A stretch of 64,000 bases of DNA from assembly GCA_017413025.1 (NCBI GenBank), contig JAFPVE010000011.1, positions 1 through 64,000 of the forward strand, given 5' to 3'. A program made the translations under genes and the position numbers. Shown piece by piece: positions 1 to 8,326 of the stretch. How positions within the stretch are numbered: the stretch's first letter is position 1; the number at the start of each line of letters is the position of its first letter. The DNA is from Acetobacter sp. GTDB taxonomy: Bacteria; Pseudomonadota; Alphaproteobacteria; Acetobacterales; Acetobacteraceae. The notes beneath the pieces were generated by a model. The model saw nothing but the letters and a program-made list of their open reading frames with translations. It was not told the origin of the DNA and did not search any database.

Positions 1-34
1 CGTTCGCTCTGAGCCAGGATCAAACTCTCATGTT
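1..34 (-). rRNA. 16S ribosomal RNA, 5' end (partial)
   Basis: The reverse complement of the first bases reads through the universal 16S 5' block (GAGAGTTTGATCCTGGCTCAG followed by AGCGAACG). Only the first ~34 bases of the gene lie in the window; the rest runs off the left edge. Transcription runs leftward. The exact mature 5' end is estimated. Confidence 0.93.
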
Positions 35-143
35 CATCCTAGCACTCAACGCTTAACTCAAAAAAAAATATACCTCACGCATCAAGCACTCAAAAAAAAA
101 TACACTCAACACGCTACCAGCATATCCCTTCCTAAAAAAATAA

Positions 144-157
144 ACTTGTCAAAGAAC
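144..157 (-). promoter_or_regulatory. boxA-like antitermination site in rRNA leader
   Basis: On the minus strand the leader contains GGTTCTTTGACAAG, close to the rRNA boxA consensus (TGCTCTTTAACAA) bound by NusB/NusE. It lies about 110 bases upstream of the 16S 5' end, a normal position for an rRNA leader boxA. Confidence 0.6.
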
Positions 158-172
158 CCTCAATAGAAAATC

Positions 173-202
173 ACACTACACTAATCACTACACTCACGTC
201 AA
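173..202 (-). promoter_or_regulatory. Possible rRNA operon promoter
   Basis: The minus strand has TTGACG (197-202) and, 18 bases downstream, TAGTGT (173-178). The -35 is good and the -10 weak. Its place upstream of boxA and 16S is the main support. Other AT-rich hexamers nearby could serve instead. Confidence 0.35.
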
Positions 203-262
203 TACATAAAAATAAAAAAATCACATAACAGATAAATAAATATAGAATTGTTGGCAGAGTTT

Positions 263-294
263 TTTCTTATCCCCCGTATTTCTTATCCCCCGTA
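263..294. repeat. 16-bp perfect tandem duplication
   Basis: The unit TTTCTTATCCCCCGTA occurs twice in direct succession (263-278, 279-294). The second copy contains the last codons and stop of the epimerase gene. It belongs to a set of similar short duplications found across the window. Confidence 0.95.
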
Positions 295-1260
295 TTTATT
301 TCCGTCACGTTGATACCATTGAACGAAACGCTCAATCCCTTCTTCCAATGAAAATTTAGGCGTCCACCCTATTAAAGATCGAATCGTCCTAATATCCGCC
401 CATGTCCGCTCTATATCAACATTTGGGCGCTTCTGATAACTCACCTGGGCTTTACAATTCAAAAAACGCTCCAACAGAAAAACTAAATATCCTACCGATT
501 CGGGTTTATCATTTCCAATATTAAGCACGCGCGCCCCTCCCTCAGGTGGCGGATAGTCAAAAACCCTAAGAATCGCATCCACAACATCAGAAATATACGT
601 AAAATCTCGCGCAGGTTTCCCGCCGTCATATAGTGTTATGGTTGCCCCTCGTGCTATCGCGTGAGCAAAACTATAATAAGCCATATCAGGACGCCCGAAT
701 GGTCCATATACCGTAAAAAACCTTAAACCTGTTTGTGGCAATCCGTAGACATAGCTATATGTAAAAGAAGCCAGCTCACCGCTTCGCTTACTCATAGCGT
801 AGATTGAAGCAGGCTGATCAACAGGATCCTCTTCACTAAAAGGTAGCTTTGTATTTCTACCATATACTGATGACGAAGAGGCATAAACAAGATGTTCTAA
901 ACGCTCTAACCGACGGGCAAACTCAAGAACCTTTATGTGTCCTTTTACATTCGCATCAATAAAGGCATAGGGATCTTCTAAAGAAAACCGAACACCTGCC
1001 TGTGCCGCTAAATGAAAAATACCTTTGATACCTTTTCCTCGATCTAAAAGTCCTTCTAAAAAGCCCTCTGTATTGATATCTCCTTTATAAAATTCAAACC
1101 CCCGATAGTTCTGTAATCCTTCTAAACGAACTCCCTTTAATAGAGTGCTATAATAGGCGTTCATGTTATCGACACCTATGACACGATCGCCTCGCACCAA
1201 CAACGCACGCGTGACATGGTATCCAATAAAACCACAACACCCCGTGACTAAAAATGTCAT
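283..1260 (-). CDS. NAD-dependent sugar-nucleotide epimerase (UDP-glucuronate 4-epimerase-like)
   Basis: A 325-residue short-chain dehydrogenase of the extended type. The Rossmann motif TGCCGFIG is at residues 6-13. The catalytic triad is a Ser in ASSSS (127-131), Tyr154 and Lys158 (YAMSK). The segment after the nucleotide loop (VDNMNAYYS) and the length match bacterial UDP-glucuronate 4-epimerases, which supply galacturonate for capsule or LPS; a UDP-glucose 4-epimerase-like role cannot be excluded. It starts with ATG. The stop codon lies in the second copy of a 16-bp tandem duplication (263-294), so the 3' end was copied just past the gene. It stands alone, divergent from nothing obvious and upstream of the rRNA leader on the same strand. 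Confidence 0.85.
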   Translation of the reverse strand: MTFLVTGCCGFIGYHVTRALLVRGDRVIGVDNMNAYYSTLLKGVRLEGLQNYRGFEFYKGDINTEGFLEGLLDRGKGIKGIFHLAAQAGVRFSLEDPYAFIDANVKGHIKVLEFARRLERLEHLVYASSSSVYGRNTKLPFSEEDPVDQPASIYAMSKRSGELASFTYSYVYGLPQTGLRFFTVYGPFGRPDMAYYSFAHAIARGATITLYDGGKPARDFTYISDVVDAILRVFDYPPPEGGARVLNIGNDKPESVGYLVFLLERFLNCKAQVSYQKRPNVDIERTWADIRTIRSLIGWTPKFSLEEGIERFVQWYQRDGNKYGG

Positions 1261-1325
1261 ATCTCTATACTCTTTGTTTCTCTATATTTTTTATTAAAGC
1301 GTTATTTTTTAAGAGAAATACTTAA

Positions 1326-1871
1326 TTATTTTTTATCTTCTCTTTTTTTATATTCCACCGGGTTAAGAGAAGCTGCTTCTACTTTATCCCCAACAACAAT
1401 CCCTAATTTTGCTGTAACTCCGCCTGCCAGTTCTAATGTTGCGATCACAGGTCCGTGGCTACGAATATGTGCCAAGCTTTGAGGCACTGTGTTTTCTGCA
1501 ATCGCTTGGATTCGTCTGTCTGTGCCAATAAAAACCATATCTAACGGAACAAGCGTATTACGCATCCACATTTCAATAGGCTGCGGCTTTGACCATAAAA
1601 AGAGCATTCCGCCATCTTCGGGCACAGATTTACGAAACATTTCTCCCACCTGTTGCTGGCGAGCTGTTCTTGCCAATTCTACCGAAAAAATATGGCGCCC
1701 GTTAGCTGAAATAATCACAAGTTGCTGTTTAGGAAGAATGGGTTGGGCTTGGGTTGGCTCCTCATTATCTAATCCCATTGTCATAGGCTCTGCTGCTATA
1801 ACAGGAAGCCCTCTAAACATAAGCCCCACTATGAAAACAAAGACTCCACCGAAAAACAGTTTACGCCACAT
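1326..1871 (-). CDS. DUF192 family secreted protein
   Basis: About 181 residues from the ATG at 1871, which has a GAGG Shine-Dalgarno 8-9 bases upstream; a TTG at 1898 in the same frame is less likely. A hydrophobic N-terminal segment (FFGGVFVFIVGLMF) acts as signal peptide or anchor, so the DUF192 domain is probably periplasmic. Family hallmarks are visible: an R-Q-Q-Q-VGEMFR block, GGMLFLW, IEMWMRNT-LVPLDMVFI and LELAGG. The biochemical role of DUF192 is unknown. Its stop is followed by about 60 bases before the epimerase start; it lies just downstream of the metallo-hydrolase, and the two are probably co-transcribed. Confidence 0.85.
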   Translation of the reverse strand: MWRKLFFGGVFVFIVGLMFRGLPVIAAEPMTMGLDNEEPTQAQPILPKQQLVIISANGRHIFSVELARTARQQQVGEMFRKSVPEDGGMLFLWSKPQPIEMWMRNTLVPLDMVFIGTDRRIQAIAENTVPQSLAHIRSHGPVIATLELAGGVTAKLGIVVGDKVEAASLNPVEYKKREDKK

Positions 1872-1904
1872 CTTAACCTCGTGATTTATTCTTAACAAGA
1901 CTCG

Positions 1905-2579
1905 TTACTCTTGCGCGAGAAAAGGATTACTTTCTCGTTCAGCCCCAAAAGAAGAAGGTACCCCATGTCCGGGGACAAAAATAATATCATCTCCCAATGG
2001 TAAAAGTTTTTCCTTTATTGAACGCACAAGAAGAGCGCCATCACCATACGCAAAATCACTCCGCCCAACTGTATTACGGAAGAGAAGATCCCCAACAAAA
2101 GCACGCCTTGCCTGTTCGTCAATCAAGGCAATATGCCCGGGTGTATGACCAGGCACGTGCACAATACGAAATGTACGCCCGATAGTACAAAGCGTATCAT
2201 TGTCACAGGAATAACGATCTACTTTGGCGTTTTCAAGATCCGTTATTCCAAAGCGGTAGGCTTGTTCAACAACCGTATCGAGCAAAAATTTATCTTCTTT
2301 TGTGGGACCAATAACCTCAGGTGCAGGTTTACCCCTTTCCGATAAATGGCGACATAGTGCCGTAGCCCCTCCTGCATGATCAAGATGACCATGTGTAATG
2401 ACGATAGTTTTGACATCAAGTTTTCTGTTGTCTATAAAAGCCAATAGCGTTGGTACATCACCGCCCGGATCTACCACCATGGCATGAGATGTCTTCTCAT
2501 CCCACATGATAGTACAGTTTTGACGAAACAAAGTTACTGGAATAACCGTAATTTGCATACCGGGGTAAGTAATGTACAT
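1905..2579 (-). CDS. MBL-fold metallo-hydrolase (glyoxalase II-like)
   Basis: A 224-residue metallo-beta-lactamase fold protein. The metal motif is THGHLDHAGG (T-H-x-H-x-D-H), with later ligands in HVPGHTPGHI, FVGDLLF and VPGHG. Small proteins of this type (YcbL/GloB-like) hydrolyse glutathione thioesters such as S-lactoylglutathione, and a gshB gene elsewhere in the window fits a glutathione-using cell. The ATG at 2579 has AGGAGAT 12 bases upstream; the ATG at 2558 would give the more usual N-terminus (MQITVIPVTLFRQN) but lacks a ribosome site. The precise substrate is not known. Confidence 0.85.
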   Translation of the reverse strand: MYITYPGMQITVIPVTLFRQNCTIMWDEKTSHAMVVDPGGDVPTLLAFIDNRKLDVKTIVITHGHLDHAGGATALCRHLSERGKPAPEVIGPTKEDKFLLDTVVEQAYRFGITDLENAKVDRYSCDNDTLCTIGRTFRIVHVPGHTPGHIALIDEQARRAFVGDLLFRNTVGRSDFAYGDGALLVRSIKEKLLPLGDDIIFVPGHGVPSSFGAERESNPFLAQE

Positions 2580-2680
2580 CGTTTCGTTTTATCTCCTCTC
2601 GTTTTGCTGTGCCTTAATTTTTAGTTAGACTTTGCTTACGCTGCTTACACTCAACTCATTTTTAAGTCGGCTACTTAATT

Positions 2681-3094
2681 TTATTTTGGCAAAACCCACC
2701 CCGTTGCTGGAATATCAAAATGATCACGTAAAGCATGTGTGGGTATGCTCCCTAAATCTTTAGAGAGTGTTGTTATGACCTTCGCAGCTGTTACTTTTGT
2801 TAAATGATCACGAATCGCATGAAGAACGGCAGCCGGTGCCGCCAAAATAAACCCTGCAACGTTATGAGACATATGATTCATTTCATCGGCAACCACCCGT
2901 GCAAAAGCATCGCGCTTACGATCGGCAGGCGTGGCGCCAGCGTGCATCCGCCCCGGCGTGCCACTATGCCCGTGCCCGTGATGTGTATCAAATTCTTTTT
3001 TAACATGTAAGGCATCACCCCCATCATGCAAAAACCGCACGACGTCGGCACTTGCGACAACATAGACTACGAGTCCGTCTTGAGCTTGTTTCAT
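2681..3094 (-). CDS. Host attachment family protein (COG5622-like)
   Basis: A 137-residue soluble protein with no signal peptide. It starts VVYVVASADVVRFLHDGG and later has AFARVVADEMN and a C-terminal KDLGSIPTHALRDHFD, the layout of the 'protein required for attachment to host cells' family first linked to Agrobacterium attachment. A His/Gly-rich stretch (HHGHGHSGTPGRMH) sits near residues 38-51. The fold resembles archaeal release-factor/eL30-like domains and its molecular job is unclear. The ribosome site is weak (AAGAGAAA). It is a single gene upstream of the metallo-hydrolase on the same strand. Confidence 0.75.
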   Translation of the reverse strand: MKQAQDGLVVYVVASADVVRFLHDGGDALHVKKEFDTHHGHGHSGTPGRMHAGATPADRKRDAFARVVADEMNHMSHNVAGFILAAPAAVLHAIRDHLTKVTAAKVITTLSKDLGSIPTHALRDHFDIPATGWVLPK

Positions 3095-3511
3095 GAGGCA
3101 TTTCTCTTTCTATTAGCTAATTAAAGTACTTAACTCTAACCTAAAACTCCCCTCATAGCATTGAGGTTTGGCATTGAGGTTTGTTGATATCCCTGTTACT
3201 TCAACACTATAACTAGAAAGATTATTTCTTACCAGATTATTCTTATCATTTCTTACAAGGTTTTTCTCGTGTTCTCCTTCAAAGAAACAGTACCCTGTAA
3301 ATTTTTGAAACAGCTTTACATTGTTATTTTTGTTATTTTTGCATTGTTATTATCTATGATCCCTCTTTCCCAAATACTATCTTACTCGGCGTCAACGCAA
3401 GAGCCGTTAATTTTTGTTGTCATTTCCCTGTGATTACACTTGCACGTTCAGAGGTGTAAGGTGTATAAGGTTTCTATCTGTTAGAAGCAGAAAAGTTTAT
3501 CGCTATAAAGT
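3095..3511. other. Intergenic region, AT-rich, with 13-bp tandem duplication
   Basis: No coding signal was found on either strand. GCATTGAGGTTTG is repeated twice in tandem (3158-3183), and a shorter TGTTATTTTT-type repeat lies near 3320-3345. The right end carries the tRNA-Pro promoter candidate. Confidence 0.6.
3440..3469 (+). promoter_or_regulatory. Possible promoter of tRNA-Pro(TGG)
   Basis: TTGCAC (3440-3445) and TATAAG (3464-3469) are 18 bases apart, about 40 bases upstream of the tRNA 5' end. Both hexamers are near consensus. Confidence 0.45.
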
Positions 3512-3588
3512 CGGGGCGTGGCGCAGCCTGGTAGCGCGCGTGTTTTGGGTACACGAGGCCCCCGGTTCGAGTCCGGGCGCCCCGACCA
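3512..3588 (+). tRNA. tRNA-Pro (anticodon TGG)
   Basis: The acceptor stem CGGGGCG pairs with CGCCCCG, followed by discriminator A and an encoded CCA. The anticodon loop reads TTTGGGT with TGG at positions 34-36. The T arm GGTTCGAGTCC is canonical. The GGGCG...CGCCC acceptor is typical of bacterial proline tRNAs. Confidence 0.95.
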
Positions 3589-3631
3589 TTCAAAAATGCC
3601 ATTTTTGTGAAGCATAAGCGGGAGGGGGTCA

Positions 3632-3955
3632 ATGGTAGTTGCAGGAGTACAGGCGCGTATTTATAGGCAATCCAAGCCTGCGGGTCAATCTGGCTTAATC
3701 GGAACACGAGAGTGGATTCTTGAATATGGACAAACGGCACCCCGCGTGCAAGACCCTCTAATGGGTTGGACGGGAAGTTGTGGAGATACGCTTTCTCAGA
3801 TTAGATTAGTATTCAAAAGCCTTGAATCGGCAAAAGCCTACGCCGAACGTGAGGGTATTGCGTATCAGGTTGAGCAACCGACGCTCCACATTAAGCGTCC
3901 TAAACTCTATTCTGATAATTTTCGCTTTGATCGTTGCGAAAATTGGACACACTAA
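3632..3955 (+). CDS. ETC complex I subunit, NDUFS4-like
   Basis: A 107-residue protein with the conserved ETC complex I subunit region: RIYRQSKPAGQSG, WILEYG, PLMGWTGSCGDTLSQIRLVF, SLESAKAYAEREGI and NFRFDRCENWTH at the C-terminus. It is the alphaproteobacterial counterpart of mitochondrial NDUFS4, an accessory subunit of NADH:ubiquinone oxidoreductase at the cytoplasmic face. The ATG has AGGGGG close upstream. It lies between two tRNA genes rather than with a nuo operon, which is usual for this subunit. Confidence 0.9.
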   Translation: MVVAGVQARIYRQSKPAGQSGLIGTREWILEYGQTAPRVQDPLMGWTGSCGDTLSQIRLVFKSLESAKAYAEREGIAYQVEQPTLHIKRPKLYSDNFRFDRCENWTH

Positions 3956-4017
3956 AGTTTTTTAGAAAGTGTTAGTCTTTTTTTGTATGAAGAATTTCTT
4001 TAAAGATCTATTGTTCA

Positions 4018-4094
4018 GTGCCCTTAGCTCAGCTGGATAGAGCAACAGCCTTCTAAGCTGTGGGTCGCTGGTTCGAATCCAGCAGGGCACGCCA
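4018..4094 (+). tRNA. tRNA-Arg (anticodon TCT)
   Basis: The acceptor GTGCCCT pairs with AGGGCAC, with discriminator G and an encoded CCA. The anticodon stem ACAGC/GCTGT encloses CTTCTAA, giving anticodon TCT (reads AGA). The T arm GGTTCGAATCC is canonical. Confidence 0.95.
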
Positions 4095-4183
4095 TTTCTC
4101 TTTGTTCTGTTCTATTTTTTACTTTATTAGTGTTTTAATTTCCTCGTCTTATAGAAATTTCTCAACAGGATACACGTCAAAAA

Positions 4184-5356
4184 ATGCGCGTTGCTGCTAT
4201 TCTTCTCGCTGCTGGCACAGGAAGCCGTTATACGGCATCAACAGGATTATCAACGCCAAAGCAATATGTGATACTCGCGGGGCAGCCTGTAATTCGCCAC
4301 GCGGCGGAAGCCTTGTTACCTCATGTGACATGTCTCCAACCTGTCGGACAGCCTGATTCTCTTATTGACGCCTTAAAAGGCTTACCCATCCTTCCCCCTG
4401 TCATGGGAGGAGAAACACGACAAGCCAGCGTGCGTGCGGGATTAGAAGCCCTTGATCGTTTACCAATCGATAAAAAGCCCGACGTTGTTTTAATCCATGA
4501 TGGGGCACGCCCTTATGTGCCGGCTTATGTCATTAAAAACGTTCTCAAAAGTTTAGAACATTATGACGGGGCTATTCCAGCGTTGATGGTAACAGATACC
4601 CTTAAGCGTGCTGAAAAAGGTGTTATTAAAGAAACTATCCCGAGAGACAACCTCTTTAGGGCACAAACACCGCAAGGGTTTCATTTTAAAGCGTTTCTTG
4701 ATTTACATCGTTCGGCAAGAGCCATCACGGCAACCGATGATGCACGTTTATTAGAAGACGCTGGGCTTCAAGTGGCGCTCGTTGAAGGTGATGAACATAA
4801 TATTAAACTAACCTATGAGGGGGATTTAGTGCGTCTTGAACAAATTATGGGAGCGTCGTTTCTGCCACGTGTAGGGTTTGGTTACGATGTACACGCTTTT
4901 GAAGAAGGGCGTCCGCTTATTTTGTGTGGTGTCCCTATTGCCCATAGTCAAGGGCTTGCTGGGCATTCCGACGCCGATGTGGGGCTGCATGCTTTATGTG
5001 ATGCTCTTTACGGGGCGTTGGCTGAAGGCGATATTGGACGCCATTTCCCCCCTAGCCAAGACGAGTGGAAAAATGCTGACAGCACGCGTTTTTTATTCCA
5101 CGCCGCTCAATGTATTGCCGAACGAAACGGCAGGCTTGTTAATGTTGACCTAACATTTATATGTGAACGCCCCAAAATTGCACCACATGTGCAGGCTATG
5201 CGTGAGCGTTTGGCAGAATTACTTAAAGTCACAAAAGTGACAATAGAGTGTATTTCTATCAAGGCAACAACAACAGAACGTTTAGGTTTTACAGGGCGTG
5301 AAGAAGGAATGGCTTGTGCGGCTGTTGTTTCAGTTGTTGTCCCCTCTCATCTTTAA
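4184..5356 (+). CDS. ispDF: Bifunctional IspD/IspF enzyme of the MEP pathway
   Basis: A 390-residue fusion. The IspD part (about 1-225) has the nucleotidyltransferase motif LLAAGTGSR near the N-terminus, the STPKQY substrate loop and IHDGARP. It makes 4-diphosphocytidyl-2-C-methyl-erythritol. The IspF part (about 230-390) has the zinc/substrate motif GYDVHAF, then GHSDADVGLHALCDAL and a C-terminal TTTERLGFTGREEG. It makes 2-C-methyl-erythritol 2,4-cyclodiphosphate. The fusion is characteristic of alpha- and epsilonproteobacteria. The ATG follows a CAGGA-type site about 12 bases upstream. It is a single gene after tRNA-Arg, followed by a long hairpin. Confidence 0.96.
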   Translation: MRVAAILLAAGTGSRYTASTGLSTPKQYVILAGQPVIRHAAEALLPHVTCLQPVGQPDSLIDALKGLPILPPVMGGETRQASVRAGLEALDRLPIDKKPDVVLIHDGARPYVPAYVIKNVLKSLEHYDGAIPALMVTDTLKRAEKGVIKETIPRDNLFRAQTPQGFHFKAFLDLHRSARAITATDDARLLEDAGLQVALVEGDEHNIKLTYEGDLVRLEQIMGASFLPRVGFGYDVHAFEEGRPLILCGVPIAHSQGLAGHSDADVGLHALCDALYGALAEGDIGRHFPPSQDEWKNADSTRFLFHAAQCIAERNGRLVNVDLTFICERPKIAPHVQAMRERLAELLKVTKVTIECISIKATTTERLGFTGREEGMACAAVVSVVVPSHL

Positions 5357-5410
5357 GTTTGCGCAACATTTTTTTTGAGAGTTTTTTTCTTCAATTGTAA
5401 AGGACAAAAA

Positions 5411-5444
5411 ACAATAACCCTACAAAAAATTGTAGGGTTATTGT
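5411..5444. terminator. Perfect 14-bp hairpin downstream of ispDF
   Basis: ACAATAACCCTACA pairs perfectly with TGTAGGGTTATTGT around a 6-base A-rich loop. The T-run needed for intrinsic termination is on the minus strand (a run of A lies just before the stem), so it is oriented as a leftward terminator although ispDF runs rightward. It may still act as a 3' end structure for ispDF. Confidence 0.55.
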
Positions 5445-5628
5445 CGAAAGGAAATAAAGCATGTATGGAGTTGGTATAGCAACTTTTCGTATCATGTGCA
5501 AGTAAAAGCATACAGTATAACCATAAAAAAAATTAAATTTTAATATAGGGAAAAGAATCGGGATTACATTAGAGGGTACAGCTAGGGGTTTTTATGAGAG
5601 ATGAGAATAAGTTGTACAAAAACGCAGT

Positions 5629-5664
5629 TTTGAAGTCATAGAAAAATTTGAAGTCATAGAAAAA
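5629..5664. repeat. 18-bp perfect tandem duplication before dusB
   Basis: TTTGAAGTCATAGAAAAA is repeated exactly twice and ends four bases before the dusB start codon, where a ribosome binding site would normally lie. No good Shine-Dalgarno is left in front of the ATG. Confidence 0.95.
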
Positions 5665-5668
5665 AAGT

Positions 5669-6727
5669 ATGCAGACGCCATCTATACAGCCTCCTCTCTT
5701 ACGCCCTCTTGATCTTGGCGGTGTTGTTTTAAAAACCCCTGTTATTTTGGCGCCAATGTCTGGTGTGACAGATTTTCCGTTTCGTTGCCTCGCGCGTCAA
5801 CTTGGTGCTAGTCTTGTTGTGTCTGAAATGATCGCCTCATGGGCGATTATACGCCAAAATGAAGCCACCCTCCGTATGGTTGAAACGGCGGGGACAACAG
5901 GATTAAATGCGGTACAACTCGCAGGGTCTGACCCTGCCGCCATGGCGGAAGCCGCGCGAATCGCTGTTGGGCACGGCGCTGATCTTATTGATATCAATTT
6001 TGGCTGCCCTGTTAGAAAAATCGCTGTTGGGCAAATGGCGGGGTCAGCTCTTATGCGTGATGAAACAGCGGCAGCGCGTTTGTTGGAGTCTGTTGTTAGG
6101 GCTGTGTCTGTACCTGTTACCCTTAAGATGCGTATGGGGTGGGATTTGACACAACTCAACGCCCCCAAATTAGCCCGTATTGCGCAAGAGATCGGGATTC
6201 GTTTAGTTACAGTGCATGGGCGTACGCGTCAACAATTTTATCGCGGAGTTGCCGATTGGGCTTTTGTACGCAAAGTGAAAGACGCTGTTCAGCTACCTGT
6301 GATTGTCAATGGTGATATTCTGACCGTTGCCGATGCACGTTTAGCCTTACAACAATCGGGTGCCGATGGCGTGATGATTGGTAGAGGCTGTTATGGAAGA
6401 CCTTGGTTTTTACACCAAGTTTCTGAAGCATTATGCTATGGAAAAGAGGTTACAGAACCTGATTTACCAACAGAAAAACAGATTGTTTTAGAGCATTATG
6501 AGAGTATGCTCGCACATTTTGGGCAAAAACCCGGCTTGCGGTTAGCTCGGAAGCATGTGTCATGGTATTCTCACGGCTTACCCGAGTCTGCCGCCTTTCG
6601 CGCCGCCTTTAACCGAGTCGAAACCCCAGCTGAAGCCATAGAGATGATTACAAGTTTTTATGACAAATGCACCCAATCGGGTGCACGTCGTGAAGTACGA
6701 AAGACGCACAGACAAGATAACTTATAA
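5669..6727 (+). CDS. dusB: tRNA-dihydrouridine synthase (DusB/NifR3 family)
   Basis: A 352-residue FMN-dependent TIM-barrel enzyme that reduces uridines in the tRNA D-loop. Signature segments: [16 protein letters not shown] near residue 30, [10 protein letters not shown] with the catalytic Cys near 112, [30 protein letters not shown] and [16 protein letters not shown]. In many alphaproteobacteria this gene precedes ntrB/ntrC; those are absent here. The start lacks a clear ribosome site because of the adjacent 18-bp duplication. The 3' end overlaps by a few bases the 3' end of a small reverse-strand gene. Confidence 0.93.
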   Translation: MQTPSIQPPLLRPLDLGGVVLKTPVILAPMSGVTDFPFRCLARQLGASLVVSEMIASWAIIRQNEATLRMVETAGTTGLNAVQLAGSDPAAMAEAARIAVGHGADLIDINFGCPVRKIAVGQMAGSALMRDETAAARLLESVVRAVSVPVTLKMRMGWDLTQLNAPKLARIAQEIGIRLVTVHGRTRQQFYRGVADWAFVRKVKDAVQLPVIVNGDILTVADARLALQQSGADGVMIGRGCYGRPWFLHQVSEALCYGKEVTEPDLPTEKQIVLEHYESMLAHFGQKPGLRLARKHVSWYSHGLPESAAFRAAFNRVETPAEAIEMITSFYDKCTQSGARREVRKTHRQDNL

Positions 6728-6930
6728 TTTTACCTCATGCGTCTGATCATAAACTTGAATCGCTCTTGTAAATTCTTGCCCAACGACTTTCCAATCAGAA
6801 GCAAGTGCCTCACAATCGGCTTTTTGCGCGTCTTCTGGTGTTTTATACCCGTACAGACGCCCTCTTATATCGATAACAGAAGCGACGCTTTGTAAAAACC
6901 CAAAACGAGAAATAATTTTGTTGGTATCAT
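6722..6930 (-). pseudogene. Small conserved-looking gene with one-base frameshift
   Basis: On the minus strand an ATG (6928-6930) has a strong AGGAG site 7 bases upstream, but its frame stops after 21 codons. The other frame is open for about 65 codons, to the stop at 6722-6724, and reads like real protein: RFGFLQSVASVID, YGYKTPEDAQKADCEALA, DWKVVGQEF, TRAIQVYDQ. Adding one A to the AAAA run just after the start joins the two frames into a ~69-residue protein. I do not recognise the family. Either the gene is broken or the assembly lost one base in the A-run. It is convergent with dusB and overlaps its stop. Confidence 0.55.
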
Positions 6931-7081
6931 AGCCCTACTCCTAGTGTAAACTCTATGAAAAGTATAACACGGCTTACAAGAGCATAGTCATACAACAATA
7001 AAAGAAAAATACGCCCCTCAACGGTATCCGATAAAACAAGGTTATAGACTTGTACCGTATGGTTTTGCCCGTAACATAGAC

Positions 7082-7119
7082 ACCTTATCATCTTACCCCT
7101 TAAATGGATAAGGTTTTTT
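7082..7119 (+). terminator. Intrinsic terminator facing pgk
   Basis: ACCTTATC (7082-7089) pairs with GATAAGGT (7107-7114), and the right arm runs into TTTTTTC. The orientation stops rightward transcripts (from dusB) at the 3' end of pgk; the pgk stop codon lies inside the loop. Confidence 0.55.
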
Positions 7120-8326
7120 CTAATGTTGTACTAATAGCCGTCAACCCGGGAAGGATTTTCCCCTCTAACCACTCCAAAAACGCACCGCCCGCAGTGGAGA
7201 CATATGTCATTTCATGCAAAGCGCCAGCATGGCGTAAAGCGGCGACAGTATCCCCCCCACCGGCAATGGTTTTCAGGCTTCCCGCAGTGGTCAAACGCCC
7301 CGCCTCACGCGCGACAGCAGTCGTGCCTGCATCAAAAGGCGGAAGTTCAAAAATACCAAGTGGACCATTCCAAACAAGTGTTTTTAAGCCAGCAAGTTTT
7401 TTCTTGAGACAGGCAACGGTTTCTGGTCCAATATCGAGCGCCATCCACCCTTCTGGAATTTCGGTGACTGGCACAACACGCGTAGGCACGTTGGGCAGAA
7501 TTTCTTGTGCAATCACAACATCTATCGGTAAAACCAACTCACACTTCCGTTCGGCAGCACGGTGTATAACATTTCGTGCTGTTTCAAACATCTCCTTTTC
7601 TTTGAGAGAAGCCCCCACCGAAAGCCCTTGTGCGGCTAAAAACGTGTTTGCCATAGCGCCACCAATAGCCAGCATATCGACTTTTTCAAGCATATTCTCT
7701 AACAAAGCCAATTTGGTTGAGACTTTTGCCCCCCCAATGACTGCCCCTACTGGTCGTTCTGGTTTTTCGAGCGCTGCATAAAGTGCGCTTAATTCTGCCT
7801 CCATTAAACGACCGCCGAAAGAGGGAAGATGATCGGCTATTCCCGCTGTAGAGGCATGTGCCCTGTGAGCGGCTGAAAACGCATCGTTGACATAGACATC
7901 GCCCAAACGTGCTAAAGAGGCGGATAATTCCTGACAATTTTTTTCTTCGCCTGGGTGAAAACGGGTATTTTCAAGTAAAAGAACCTCGCCATCTTTAAGC
8001 AAAAGAGTTGCAGCTTCGACTTCCTCCCCCACACAATCATGCATAAAACTGACAGGACAACCCAACGCTGTTGCCAAGGCTGTGGCAATCGGCTGAAGAG
8101 ACATATCGGGAACCACTTTCCCCTTAGGGCGATCAAAATGGCTTAACAAAATAACACGCCCACCTTTTTCAAGAAGTTCGTGAATCGTGGGGACAATACG
8201 TTCAATTCGAGTTTGATCGGTCACTTGTCCATTTTGAACCGGCACGTTCAAATCCACCCGTACTAAAATACGCTTTCCTTTAGGGTCGAGCTTATCGAGG
8301 GTTTCAAAAGGAAGACACGCAATCAT
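7100..8326 (-). CDS. pgk: Phosphoglycerate kinase
   Basis: Glycolytic enzyme making ATP and 3-phosphoglycerate from 1,3-bisphosphoglycerate; a reverse role in gluconeogenesis is equally possible. About 408 residues. The N-terminal substrate block [11 protein letters not shown] is followed by [42 protein letters not shown] and the C-terminal [16 protein letters not shown] nucleotide loop. The ATG at 8326 overlaps the gap stop codon (ATGA) and has GGGGATC upstream, so it is preferred over the ATG at 8341. Translation is probably coupled to gap. Confidence 0.96.
   Translation of the reverse strand: MIACLPFETLDKLDPKGKRILVRVDLNVPVQNGQVTDQTRIERIVPTIHELLEKGGRVILLSHFDRPKGKVVPDMSLQPIATALATALGCPVSFMHDCVGEEVEAATLLLKDGEVLLLENTRFHPGEEKNCQELSASLARLGDVYVNDAFSAAHRAHASTAGIADHLPSFGGRLMEAELSALYAALEKPERPVGAVIGGAKVSTKLALLENMLEKVDMLAIGGAMANTFLAAQGLSVGASLKEKEMFETARNVIHRAAERKCELVLPIDVVIAQEILPNVPTRVVPVTEIPEGWMALDIGPETVACLKKKLAGLKTLVWNGPLGIFELPPFDAGTTAVAREAGRLTTAGSLKTIAGGGDTVAALRHAGALHEMTYVSTAGGAFLEWLEGKILPGLTAISTTLEKTLSI

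Noticed and set aside
3474..3740. 88-codon minus-strand frame across tRNA-Pro
   Set aside because: It reads through a certain tRNA gene and the start of the complex I subunit gene.
7104..7781. 225-codon plus-strand frame opposite pgk
   Set aside because: Antisense shadow of a well-conserved gene; composition Ser/Pro/Ala-rich with no domain.
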